Both the position numbers and the translations under genes were made by a program. From Triangularia verruculosa (taxonomy: Eukaryota; Ascomycota; Sordariomycetes; Sordariales; Podosporaceae), in the NCBI GenBank assembly GCA_033296885.1, contig MU864088.1, positions 1-31,096 on the forward strand: 31,096 nucleotides of DNA. The letters are read 5' to 3'. Positions 17,701 through 28,600 of the stretch are shown in pieces. Position 1 is the stretch's first letter. The number at the start of each line of letters is the position of its first letter. The notes beneath the pieces were generated by a model. That model had not been told where the DNA came from and did not search any database. It worked only from the letters and a program-made list of their open reading frames with translations.

Positions 17701-18991
17701 GCTTCGAGGAAGAAGCGAACAATCCATTAGGCTTCGATTTTGTGCTGGATTCGAAGAGGCTGCTGGGCTTGAAGGCCTTGACAGGGGTGTTATTCGCGAC
17801 GCTCTCAAAGAGAGACTTCGTAGCCGAAGGAGCCTTGGAAGGGAGAGGACCCGGTTTCTGCAACTTGGCGGGCTGGAAGCTCTCGTCGGGTTCCTCGTCA
17901 GCCTTGCGCTTGTTCTTCGCAGATACCTCTGGCGCACGAGTTCGCTGGTTGCTGCTCTGTACAGGGCCCGCACGGGCACCTGAGTGTGGAGTCAGCTCGA
18001 CCGACGCCTTGCGTTTCGCTCCGCCGTTCGTCTTGGGCGCCGCCTCTTCTTCGCCATCGGAATCGGGAATGTTGTGCTTCTCCTTCCATTCCTTCCTGAC
18101 AGCCTCGGAGGCGCGCACCGTCTTGAACTCGTAAAGACCATATCGTAGCATGATCAAGCTTCGGCTCTTCTCGTACTCCTTTGCAAAGTTCAGGATATTA
18201 ATCTTCCAGTCTTTCTTGGTAAAAACCTCGTCAGCGGCATACTTCAACCGTCGCAAGTCGAGAATGCAAAAGAACTGGCGTCTTTGTTGCTCGTCAAGAT
18301 CGGGGGGGCAGTAATGCGCCAGGAACTCGTCGGCATAGACTGATCCGGTTCGGTTGAGCTCACTAGGCACCTCCTTAGCCAACATTTCTCCGGTGAGATG
18401 AAGCGGTGGGGACTGAATCCTCATCTTGAAGAGATCACCAGAGGTGGATGGTTGAGGCAGGGCGCGCCCATTGAGCTCGGCGGTCGCGGCCCGTGTCGCC
18501 CTGCCAGGGGTGTTTGGCGGGAAGCTCTGGTTGAGCGAGCTCGGGGGTCTTGGGGAGGAGTAGTTGGGGAGGCCAGGGCGGGCTGTGGAACGGAAGATGT
18601 TGGTTCGGGTAGAGCTCTGGCCTGTGAAGTTGGTATTGGGGCGCGTCACCATGGCTGTGGAAAACGAGGAGGGTTTGTTGGGATTGTCGCCCGGCATCCT
18701 TCGTGGGTTTCCGATCGTGACCGTCCGGGTGAGATCTGAGGCTGTGAAGCTCTGGGAGAGCTTGCTTGATGGGCCATGGGGGCGGCCGATGATTTTGCGC
18801 GTAGCCATCTGGGACTCGGAAGCGCGCTTTGCTGGACTCTCAGGCGCAGACGCGCTGGCGGGACGTGGCAGCGAGGGCGCAGCATCCTTCATGGCGGTAT
18901 CTTTCTTGGATTCCTGCTCACTTGGGGTAGTAGACCGCTGGAACAGGGAACCGAGGCCGAAGATGCTTCGTTTCTTGGTGGAGGGCTCCAT
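14721..18991 (-). CDS. FG nucleoporin with C-terminal Ran-binding domain (Nup2/Nup152-like)
   Basis: Two exons on the minus strand, 18991-15409 and 15334-14721, with a 74-bp intron (GTGAGT donor, CCCCAG acceptor), give 1398 residues. The N-terminus is basic (KKRSIFGLGSLFQR) and disordered to about 205. A compact segment follows (about 208-310: YADEFLAHYCPPDLDEQQRR, then FCILDLRRLKYAADEVFTKK), and a Ser/Glu acidic stretch lies near 455-500. Then comes a long FG region with about 35 FG dipeptides, mostly SLFGAST or SLFGSTT. Exon 2 ends in a RanBP1-type domain (GWAVQGIGNLKLLKHKETG, EVWMLQVKTKEMAEELAKKM). Such proteins line the nuclear basket side of the pore, bind karyopherins through FG repeats and RanGTP through the RanBD. 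The layout fits fungal Nup2/Nup61 and the Chaetomium protein named Nup152; the exact orthology is from memory. The N-terminus lacks an obvious Nup50 domain. Confidence 0.9.
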
Positions 18992-20318
18992 GATTGCGAG
19001 TCGCTTAGATGCAATCGGAGGAAGAGGCCGAGAGTCGCCAGATAATATTTACTATTATCACGGCAACAATGGCAGGATCGAGACAAGGGAGTCTCTTGCG
19101 TTGATATTCGCAGGTCCCAGGTTGCGGTTGTGTCGCGTGTTGGGGCGCGTCGTTGGTAGAGATTTGGCGAACAAGGCTTTTCAGGCCCTGTTGGGGGACT
19201 TGACGTGATGTGCGCGAAGTTGCGCGGCGGGTTGCGACTTTTTGGCGTGGTTTAGGGTTAATCCACGCGCCTTCTATCGGGCAAATTGATGGAACCCTTC
19301 AGATAATGGGCAAATGCCGCGTAGCAAAGAGAGGAGATACAGGATAGTTGGTCTTGTGTCGACAGGCAGACGATGCCAAATTGCCGTGCCTTGGTCAACA
19401 GCAGCAGGAAAAAAATCCTTGCAACTTTTCGCAGCAAAAGCAGCGGCACGGGAGCAAGAGCTGGAGAAAGTGCGCTAGCGGAGCTGGGGGGTCGCATGCA
19501 CGGACCACATTTCTCCTGACCGATTGATGACCTCTCGTCTCCTGCCTCCCTGCTTCTGGCGCCTTCTTTTAGGCGGCGGATGTTACCGAAGCCAACCAGT
19601 TTGCTTTCTCTGTGCACTCTTTGAGCAGCCCGCACACAATGTAGCTGCAATATTTCTTCACTTTGGCGCGGAGTCCGATGTTCTATTCCTGACCTTGTTT
19701 TTACTTGGCTATTGTTAGAATGTCAGCGATAGGAGTCAGTGAAAAGGGGCTGCTGTGGTTTTGTCCCCTTGGTGAGAGAGGCACAGCTTGTTCACCTGAC
19801 AAGTATCTGTCGAGGCCAACCATTGGTGCTGCGAGTGATGCTAGTCCACTTCTCCAGCATATGCTTTACCTTAGCATATTCTCAGGGACGGTATATCAGA
19901 CCCAAGGAAGCGGTTCAACCAATCGTTTGCAGAGTCTCAAATGTCGCAAGCCCATCCAGCCTTGGCTGCGTGGCCACTGGCGTCCAGATTGAGGGCATCG
20001 CGAAGAACAGTAATAACCATAGTAGGTAGGGCGATGAAGATGTCAGTAAACCCACTCGAGAGTAGAGCAGGACGTTGAGTGGTAATGTGGTGGTCAATGG
20101 GTGCGCTACCTTCAGTTTCGTGGGATGCATGATGAGATGAAGTGCTTGTGGCTTTTAATGGCTCCCGAACCAATATTATGGAGAGAGTCTTTTCGCATAA
20201 TTATACCGGTCTTAACCTTGCCGCGGTCTCTAGGTATGTATGTACCAAGGACAACAACCAACGCTGGCCCACGAAGCGTGCCATAAGTGCAATTAACGGT
20301 CACGTGAATATCAATCAA
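18992..20318. other. intergenic region between nucleoporin and tRNA-Ser
   Basis: It holds the nucleoporin promoter (GC-rich up to about 19250) and no convincing gene. A gag-relic fragment lies near 19937-20173 (listed separately). A CCAAT box is visible at about 19919. Confidence 0.5.
19937..20173 (-). mobile_element. gag-like retroelement fragment (relic)
   Basis: On the minus strand the translation contains GFTDIFIALPTMVITVLRDALNLDAS, split here as GFTDIFIALP and TMVITVLRDALNLDAS. This parallels EPTDNFIALP and TTALTGLRDALKIDAN of the degenerate ORF at 4621-6669. At the DNA level 20046-19979 matches 5873-5940 at 55 of 68 positions without gaps. The remainder of the element is gone. It lies about 150-380 bp upstream of the tRNA-Ser gene. 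Confidence 0.65.
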
Positions 20319-20400
20319 GGCGTGGTGGCAGAGTGGTCTAATGCGCAAGACTAGAAATCTTGTTCCTTCGGGAGCGTCTGTTCGAATCAGGCCCACGTCG
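20319..20400 (+). tRNA. tRNA-Ser (AGA anticodon)
   Basis: 82 nt, intronless. Acceptor stem GGCGTGG pairs with CCACGTC (one G-U), with discriminator G. The D arm is GCA...TGC around GAGTGGTCTAA. The anticodon stem CAAGA/TCTTG encloses loop CTAGAAA with anticodon AGA at 20353-20355. A long class II variable arm (TTCCTTCGGGAGC) follows, then T arm GTCTG-TTCGAAT-CAGGC. The long variable arm and AGA anticodon identify serine, reading UCU and, with inosine, other UCN codons. No encoded CCA, as expected for a eukaryote. Confidence 0.96.
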
Positions 20401-20406
20401 ATTTAC

Positions 20407-20411
20407 TTTTT
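20407..20411 (+). terminator. Pol III oligo-T terminator of tRNA-Ser
   Basis: A run of five T residues six bases after the end of the tRNA-Ser gene; a second T5 follows at about 20416. Confidence 0.75.
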
Positions 20412-21247
20412 CCACTTTTTAACCACCCAATCCACCACGATGATTCTTTTCTGTTCTGTTGCCGGGTTTGATCTAGCTCCCGGTCACCATATACTCGGTG
20501 TAACCATGTTGGTATTCTAAAGCTCTCAATGATGGATAACTGCAGCCCAGGATGTCGTGTCGGAAACACTGTTGGGCATAGCGGCTACCAGCCGACAATG
20601 TCGGAATATTCCCGAAGACTAACCTCGAGTATCCATTTCAGCTCCCATCATCGCGGTTTTTCGACAACATCGGTTTAAGCCTAGGTACCGTTCCTCCAGT
20701 ATGCCAACACCTTGCTCCGTGTCGCCAAATCGGTCGAAAGCCTCGGTATCCATCCATTCTGCGGGGAAGCTGGTCCCTGCAAAACGCGGGGGAGGACCTC
20801 CCCCAACCCGTTCATCCCCCTTCTCCAACAAAAAGGCAGCCAATCGCAACATCCACAATTCTCCTAGACGGCCCTCCCCTTCCAGACTCACCCCCACCTC
20901 GCAAGGTAAGCTGCCTTCCTTGAATCACCTATGAGAGTCATGGAAACAAAACGGATTTCGGGCGAACCGGCGAACGTCTCCCTAGTCCGCCGTTCCGTCT
21001 GAACCAGACACCAAAGTTGGGGTATTTAGGGGCCTCGATAAACGTATTCCGCAACGGGTGGTCAACCGTCTCTCTTTAATAAACCCAGCTGTCCCTCCGG
21101 TTCAAGCTACACACCCTTCCCGGACTGCTTCAATAACATTGCGCTTGCCTACTGTGAATTATCTTGGAAGGTACATCTGACCTATCCGCTCTCTCTTCCA
21201 TCATTTTCCCTCCCCCCCGCTCCATACACTAGCGACGTCCAGCAAAA
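20412..21247. promoter_or_regulatory. upstream region of the acyl-CoA ligase gene
   Basis: No gene seen. Contains a CCTCGG box (20741-20746) and a CCAAT box (20840-20844). A pyrimidine-rich leader (about 21186-21225) precedes the start codon, which sits in the context GCAAAAATGG. Confidence 0.45.
20741..20746 (+). promoter_or_regulatory. candidate FarA/FarB box (CCTCGG)
   Basis: A single CCTCGG about 500 bp upstream of the acyl-CoA ligase start. Support comes from the motif's known role at fatty-acid genes and from the similar box before SCP2. One 6-mer is weak evidence by itself. Confidence 0.3.
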
Positions 21248-23059
21248 ATGGTGATCAACTCGCGATGGACGGTTGATATTCCACGCTGCTCCCTGCAGCA
21301 ATGGATCTTTGGATCAGCGACTGGACCCCTCGCTGATACCAAATCGTTCATCGACCCCGAGAACCCCGACACCAACTACATTACCCTCAGTGACTACCGA
21401 CTCCTCTCGAAGCGCGTTGCTCTAGGGTTGCAAAAAGCCGGCTTGAAGAATGGCGAACGGGTGCTGATCTTCTCGGGCAACAACATCTTCTTTCCTTCGA
21501 TCTTCCTCGGTGTCCTTATGGCGGGTGGCATCTTCACCGGCGCCAACCCAACCATGGTCACCAGGGAGCTGGCTTACCAGGTCAAGGACAGCGGTGCCAG
21601 ATACATGTTTGTTGCCGAGGCAGCCCTGAAGACAGGTCTTGAGGCTGCAAAGGAGGCAGGACTTCCTAGAGATCGCGTCTTCGTCATCGGTGGCAACACC
21701 CCGGCAGCTCCCGAGTTGATCGCTTCTTCGAGTCCCAGCCCAGGTGTCCAAGGCCGAGTGGAAGGAGCGCGGCACTGGACGGAGCTGCTTACTGGTAATC
21801 GCTCTCAGGCCGAGAAGTGGTCATGGCAGGAGCCTGCAGATCCCGAGAACACACTCTGCTGCCTCAACTACAGCAGCGGTACAACCGGAGTGCCAAAGGG
21901 CGTCATGATCACCCATTACTCCTATGTCGCCAACAGTGTGGGGGTCGTGTACATCCACAAACTCGATCCCGAGTTCGAAGAAAAGCATAAGCGAGACAGG
22001 ATGGTCTGCTTCCTTCCACTCTACCACGCGTACGGTCAGACATACTTTGTCGCCACCATGCCGTTTCTCCGGACCCCTGTATACATCATGAGCGGCTTCG
22101 ACTTTGTGAAGCTCCTCACCTACATCCAGAAATTCAGAATCACAACATTGGCTTGCGTTCCACCTATTGTCATTGCGTTTGCCAAGCACCCTGCGGCGAA
22201 GAAGTTCGATCTTTCTAGCGTCGAGAGCATTGGTTCCGGCGCAGCTCCATTAGGTCTCGAGGTGGCCAGAGAAGTTGAGAAGATGCTTCCGAATGCCAAT
22301 CATATTCGCCAGGGCTGGGGGATGACGGAGGTCACTTGCACAGCAATGGCCTGGGATCCCAATAGCACTGAGGGTTCTTCGGCTGGCGTTGGTGAGATGA
22401 ATCCCAACTGCAAGGCAAAGCTCATGTCATTGGATGGCAAGACAGAGATCACAAAGGCCGGCGAGCGAGGCGAACTCTGGGTATCGGGTCCAACCCTGAT
22501 GCGTGGTTATTGGAACAAGCCCGAGCAGACTGCCGATACTATCGTGGTCGACAGCGACGGGACTCGCTGGCTCAAGACTGGCGATATCTCGTACGTGGAG
22601 AAGTACGAGGCTGGCGGTATCTTCCACATTGTTGACCGATCCAAGGAACTGATCAAGGTCAAGGGCAACCAAGTGGCCCCGGCGGAACTGGAGGCCCTTC
22701 TCCTTGAGAATTCCGATGTCAACGATGCTGCCGTTGTTGGTGTGACCATCGACGGCGAAGAATATCCAAGAGCATACATTGTGCGCAACCCAACATCGAA
22801 AGTCTCGGAGCAAGACGTTGCGAGGTGGATGGAGGGCAAGGTCACGCATTACAAGCGGCTAAAGGGCGGTGTTGCATTTGTTTCCGAAATCCCCAAGAAC
22901 CCTGTAAGTGATTATTCACCATTCGAGCCGCTGAACTGATGGACGGCACATACTAACCAATTTGACTTACAGTCTGGCAAGATTCTCCGCAAGATTTTGC
23001 GGGAGCGGGCGGCGAAGGAGGTGGGCGACAGTGGGCCCAAGGCGTCCAAGTTGTCTTGA
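21248..23059 (+). CDS. 4-coumarate-CoA ligase-like acyl-CoA synthetase
   Basis: Two exons, 21248-22903 and 22973-23059, with a 69-bp intron (GTAAGT donor, TACTAACC branch, TTACAG acceptor), give 580 residues. It is a member of the ANL adenylating superfamily, activating a carboxylic acid with ATP and transferring it to CoA. Motifs are the P-loop YSSGTTGVPKGVM (208-220), QGWGMTE (355-361), TGD (444-446), the hinge DRSKELIKVKG (463-473), and the C-terminal SGKILRK with catalytic Lys555. Lys555 is carried by exon 2, so the intron separates the last catalytic motif from the rest. Fungal 4CL-like enzymes are mostly peroxisomal and act on fatty or aryl acids; the substrate cannot be told here. The protein ends KASKLS, so an SKL signal is followed by one extra Ser. 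Confidence 0.94.
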
Positions 23060-23327
23060 GCATCTTGTGACATATTTGACATATCTGTTCAAAATTAGTT
23101 TCCCATCGTTCTTTCCCAAAAGTCGGAAACCTACCTTAGTGTACATTACGTGCTTGCCTAGCTCATGGAGAGGAAGGAGTATTGGAATCTGTGGAGGAAG
23201 GAGCTCTGGGAAGCAGCTCTTCTGGAAGGGATGGGGATCGGCCATCCTCTCTCAAATTAGGTACATGTTGGTTTCTTCTGCATAGAATGTGTCCCGGTAT
23301 CATTGCCATCCACGGTGCACACAGATC

Positions 23328-25153
23328 ATGGCGTCCATTCAATCCTTTTATGACAAGGAGCCAGCTCCTTCCAAGCCCTCCAAGCACCATAATCCAGAGA
23401 ACGACGCGTTCACGCAAGCCGAAATCGAGGCCGTCCGCCGGCCCCTTACACAAGCATGGCGTCCCCATGGGGTTTACGAAGAAGTGACAATTGCAGAGCT
23501 GCAACCGGGCCGTGCCAAGTATCGATTCAAGGCCAGAATTGTGAACTTTTCTCCTGCCACGCATGGGAGAGGCCGCTCTGCGCTTCCCGAGAACTTTCAT
23601 ATGCTGATTGTCAAGGACGACACTGGTGTTATCCTTGTGAGTAGCCCCTGGCCCCATGCGCCGACACGTCCGCTGTCCCTAACGAAATCATAGCTCAAAC
23701 TACTGAGTTCAGGGTCTGATCATGAGTTCCTCAAGCTCGGTACCCTGGTGACGGTCTGGACTGGCTTTGTGGCCGACTATTCGGCAGCACACGCAGCGCA
23801 TTCAAACTTCCGAATTCCATTCGTCTCCTTGATCATCCCTATCCATCCCTCTCAGAGCTCCACCCCATGCATCAGATTCCACGATGAAACCAAGCCCTCA
23901 CAAGACACTACCGGACTCTGCCGGATTCCTTTGGACTATGACGTTTCTACATCATCTTCTCAGGTGCCTGGTCTCATGAGTCTCAAAACTTACATCAGCA
24001 GTGGACACGATGACAACCCCGACGCCCGCGTTTTGGTGTGCGTCTTCAGCGTTGGCACACGTTTAACGGTCTGGTCCAGAGACAAGCAAAAGGAGTTGGA
24101 GCTTGTTGAGGTCCGAGTCTTTGACGAGACATCGAACAATTGTGTGCTCAAACTCTGGGAAGACAAGGTGTCCTCTGCCAAATCTTGGATCGCCAACCAG
24201 ACCGTTCTTCTCATCACTAATCCGATTCTAAAGTCTACTCGGGGGAAGAATGGGTTGGTAGAGCTCGGCATCGGAGCCAGTTCCATGGTCGAAGTTGACC
24301 CTGCTTGTCCTGACGCTGACTGGCTTCGACACATGGCCACCACACGCACAAGAAAAGAGAGCGTCTATATCCCAATTCCGTCTGATATCTTGGATGTTGA
24401 GACGGCTGTTCAGGGATCCCCCAGGGTTCTCTTCACGCTGGCAGATATCGACGAGTATGTCCGCGATGCACCCGAGGCCGTGTTCACCGGCAAGTTGAAC
24501 CTCTTGATCGCGGGGGTTTCAATCATGGAGATATGCAGGAAACGTCAACTGTGTTGCTTTGAGTGGTAGGTTTTCCTTTTCACCAGTTATCCTTTAAACA
24601 CCCTGACACCCCAGCCACTAGCTGCAACCTCCCACTCTACTCGCACAATGCAACCGCCACCTGCAAGAACTGCCTCGAAACCCATGAACTCTCCCTCAAC
24701 CCCAAAATCATTGGCCCTCTAACAGACGAAACTGGCTCAGTGGTAGCCGGAAAGCTGGTTTGGAGCAATAAGGCGTGGACGGAGCTCTTGTTTGGGAACG
24801 ATACTCCCTCTAGTCCCAAGGCTTCGCAACCCCCCGCTACGCATGCTGTCTCACAGTTCCCTGATCGTATTCGTGTCAAGAAGGAAGACGACAACGGTTA
24901 CGATGACGACGACCGACACTTCTTGGGAGATGACATCTTTGATGATCTCGATGATCTGGATCCATTCACCGATGTCCAGACCCCGGCAGTGACGGAGCAG
25001 ACACAGACTTATGATTCCTGGAAGGTACTAACTACACTTGACAGCAATGCTTTGAGAGATGTGGAGGAGCAGCTGCTGTATTCGAGAGTGACGCTATCAT
25101 TCGGGTGGTCGCCTGCTGTGGGGAGGTTGTGTGTTCTCGGTGTGGAGTGGTGA
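23328..25153 (+). CDS. MEIOB-like meiotic OB-fold ssDNA-binding protein
   Basis: Three exons, 23328-23636, 23694-24565 and 24622-25153, give 570 residues. Introns are 57 bp (GTGAGT...ATAG, CTAAC branch) and 56 bp (GTAGGT...CTAG, CTGAC branch). An N-terminal OB-like region includes FKARIVNFSPA and FHMLIVKDDTGVI. The central OB fold has ELVEVRVFDETSNNCVLKLW followed by AKSWIANQTVLLITNP, closely parallel to human MEIOB EVRLYDETESSF and AQSWMPRETVIF. A zinc ribbon follows: C391-x2-C394 and C408-x2-C411, then a domain matching the MEIOB C-terminus, interrupted by an acidic insert (about 475-520). MEIOB pairs with SPATA22, resembles RPA1 and is needed for meiotic recombination. The second acceptor was chosen because it restores the first CxxC; the CAG seven bases earlier gives a stop. 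Start: first ATG of the frame. RPA1-like paralogy is the alternative. Confidence 0.8.
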
Positions 25154-25245
25154 TTTCTAACTGTAATTATGGAAGTTGTCGTGTATCAAGATGGTCGGTG
25201 ATGATAGGGTGGCGTATCTTGCTGGTCATTTGTAATACTACAGCT

Positions 25246-25650
25246 ATCCTAAGTAATCCGAGCTTTTATTATGAGATATTTGAACTTTCATAGTCGGTAA
25301 TCTACGCTTTTATAGTTGGTAATCCGAGCTTTTATAATCAGTAATCTTAACTTTTATAATTTATGGCTTTTACGATGCTCGGATTTCCATCCCATCTACG
25401 TTTTTAATCAATAGTATAGACTTAGAATAGAGGATTTAATAGCCTAGATTATAAGACATAAATCTCATACCATAAGAGAAGCCGGGGTTTCAATGGACAC
25501 TAAACGCTCAGATTTAAGACTATAAAACTCAGGTTATATAAAGAACGAGCTCCGATTTAGATCTTCTTATAATCTGGGCTTTATAGTCTTAAATCTACGC
25601 GTTTAGTGTCCCTTGACAGCTCAGGTAATAAGAGAAAAAGCTCGGGTTGA
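25246..25650. repeat. AATCCGAGCTTTTATA-type repeat cluster
   Basis: A/T-rich stretch with many degenerate copies, first in the AATCCGAGCTTTTAT sense, later as AAGCTCGGGTT/AACTCAGGTTAT in the opposite sense. It contains the fold-back at 25490-25616. Confidence 0.7.
25490..25616. repeat. 127-bp fold-back (inverted repeat)
   Basis: Arms 25490-25537 and 25569-25616 are inverted copies starting TCAANGGACACTAAACGC and running through ATTTAAGACTATAAA, with a 31-bp spacer. A few mismatches are present. It could be a small MITE or a cruciform-forming repeat. Confidence 0.75.
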
Positions 25651-28600
25651 AGACTAAGAAGCCTAGACTAGGTACAACGTCATTGATAGAACTCTTACAC
25701 CTAGAGCATAGCTGTATCTAGGTACCTATGCATTACACCAATCCATGGTGCGTACCATACCGTGATCGAGTACCTAAGCAACGTGGTATCATCAAACCTA
25801 AAGGGCTGATACCTTCTCCTCTTGCCATGTTTTAACGCACTGTGCCCGCTTAGACGGCCGAATGTACCTTCATGTCACCATCATGAGTAAGATGTCCAGG
25901 GATCCAGTTCAACAACACGAGACTGCTCTGCTTACCTCGTAGGCGAGGAAGGTTGTAGGCAGGTATATTCGTCATCTCCAGCGGGCAAAGCAAGAGAAAG
26001 GTATACACCGCATCTTTGGCTTGCCTGCTTGTCTTTATTTTTCCCTCTGCGGTGTGCATGTCTAACATGCTCATGTCATGCCTCTAGGGTCCTCATGATC
26101 AAGTCACCGATCGAAGGGGTCCATGCACCAGTTCACGCCCATGTGTGTCTGCTGTATCCCCCCCCTCCCCCTTTTCTACCCCTGAAGCTGTCGTCAACTT
26201 ACATCCAGGGTCTTTGCTTTCAGGGTCCAAATCTTTCCCTTCCTTCTCTCTGGTTGGCTTGTTTTGTCCAACTTAGGGGTTCGATCGATCTGAGATCCTA
26301 GGCAGGGTCCCTCTCATCAGGTACCCATGTCGTCATTGACCCCCCTGAATATCAGGGGGAACCCTTGATATTGACATTCACATGTTGAGTAGAAGGGGGG
26401 GAAATCCAAGAATCCCATCATCGCCGGTTTGTGAACTGGCTTTCCTTGTCTATCTGAGGGAGAAAAAGGAGGAGATCTGAACCTTGCTAATGCAAGATCA
26501 TGGTTGTGATCGGTCCCGACATGGGACACACACACGAGGTGGAAAGGCCACGAGGAGCTTGTGGTTGTGTATCGTGTGAGGTGTGATCAGGGTGGTTGAC
26601 TGGACCCTAGGTGCAGATGAGGAGAGGAGGTACGACTCTTACACGACAGTATCAAGGGTGTTGGGCTCGGTGGTTTAGCCTGTGAACTCGGGGATGAAGG
26701 GGGATGGAAGGGGTTGATCCTTGTGTTTTTGTTTCTGTTGAGCGGTATGTTGATATGTGCGATGCTCAGGGTCTGAGACTTGCCGGTGGTGTTGGGGATG
26801 GGATAGGATATGACGCGGCGCGCAACGAGCGGTGGTGGTTGGTGTCGTTGTCAGATGGTGTGCTGCTCAGCTTGGCAGGGGGTTATGAACGAGGGTGATG
26901 AGGGACGGTGGTGGCCTGGGTAGCGGTTACGCTTTCCCTTGATAGGGGTATATTTATCAGGCAGGAACGATCTTGCTGTTACTCCCGTTAGGGCGGCTTG
27001 ACGGAGTGACAGCGTGGTCTAGATTCTATCTTGGCTTCTGTTGCCTGCTCCCAACAGCTGAAGTTGAAATCTAAGCGGTGTATTACTTATCAAGCTAGGC
27101 AATCGGAGGTCCCTTCTTGCATCCAGTAGCGGGTTTGAGAACGGAGCTTCGAGGGCCGCGAGCGAGGATCACACTGTGACATGCATCCTGTTGTACACCT
27201 CGTGCGAGGTCGTACACCCACGAGCCCACACGGTCGATCAATGAGATGTAAAAGCTCCAAAGCCTCGAATCCTTGACCTTGTTATGGCTGTAACACTGTC
27301 ATCGGAGGGTTCTAGAAGGGAGCTTATTGGATGTCATTCGGACCCGGATATCCAGTGCTGATGAGACTATTGTTGGATTGGCGGAGGTAAGTCAACGGCT
27401 AAGCACCGTTCTCTGTCCGGAGCTCGTCTACCCAGCGGAGTCTATCATCGTCTGTCAATACCGAGCTAATCATCCATAGACATGCCCATCGTTCATGATG
27501 CCTCGAGCAGTAAAATCCCTTCTGGCAACAGCAGGGACTTACCTGTCAAAACCGCACCCTCCCGGCCGCCCGATCTTTGCATGCCAAAATAATAGAAACC
27601 CATGTTCGCGTTTCCTTGGTTTTAACAAAACTTTCCCACTCGATCCGGGCCTCTGGACTCGGCCTCCCGTGCCCCGTTCATCCGCACCGCCCGTCAGTCA
27701 AAGCCGTTGTTTTACTTTGAACCGAACCGCATTTAGAGTGCATATGTCTGATTCAGATCCGGACGCATTACCCGTCCGCTCCAGAGCCGATCCGGGCAAT
27801 TTGACTCAATCTTTGGGATCGAGCGGCTCTTTTGGCGCTTTGAGACATGTTATTGCTTTAGACCGCCATTTAGACGTCAGTTATGTTTGTTTCTTTGGTG
27901 GGAGCCTCGAAACTGGGAATCACACGATACAGCAAAAAACGGCTCATTGAGTAGTTCACTGACATAGCGGATAGACACACGAAACCAAAATACGAGAAAC
28001 GAGCACGGCAGATAGAAAAGACAAAACACAGACACCACAGTAAGGTAGCCAGCAGCGGTGTGTTTGGAGTCGGGTCTAACTCCCTGGAATAAATGTGCGT
28101 AGGGTCCAGGCAAGCCAAACCGCCGATAGCCTGCAGCTTGGATGGTCTCCCTTCGCTCTTCCTGCGAGGAACTTCTGGAAGCCCTGCCAGAGGCAACCCG
28201 TCGAGCTAACAATGCTTCCCTTGCGTCCCATGACACGAGTCTGCCATGCTCTCACCTACCGGGCACAAGCGAGCCCCCCTTCCAATATTCGAAATGCACG
28301 TTTGCCTTCTTTCTAGGCTTCTCCCAGCATGCCATCGCGCTGATAACCAAAACGCCCAGTCTCAAAACTCTTCGTCTGGGGAAGTTCGAACGGCTGATAT
28401 AGACCAACCTATCGTACAGTGTAAAATATGCAAGCCGAGGCCCCTCCCCCATGTAAGAACTGATATGTGATGGTCCCCTCCCTTACCTCTCTTTCCTCCT
28501 CCCGCACCCCCAACACGGGGGAAACGGGCAAACAGAAACAAATCGTACGTCTTGACCCATGCAGCACACGTTGCAGCAAGTTAGTGTCATCTGAGCCCAC

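Noticed and set aside
15253..17983. Long open frames on both strands overlapping the nucleoporin gene
   Set aside because: They are Arg/Leu- or Gly/Val-rich shadow readings of the FG-repeat DNA; only the frame with FG motifs and the RanBD is credible.
27495..27950. 151-codon plus ORF in the long intergenic region
   Set aside because: No recognisable domain, signal or splice pattern; composition does not resemble the neighbouring genes. Not called without transcript support.
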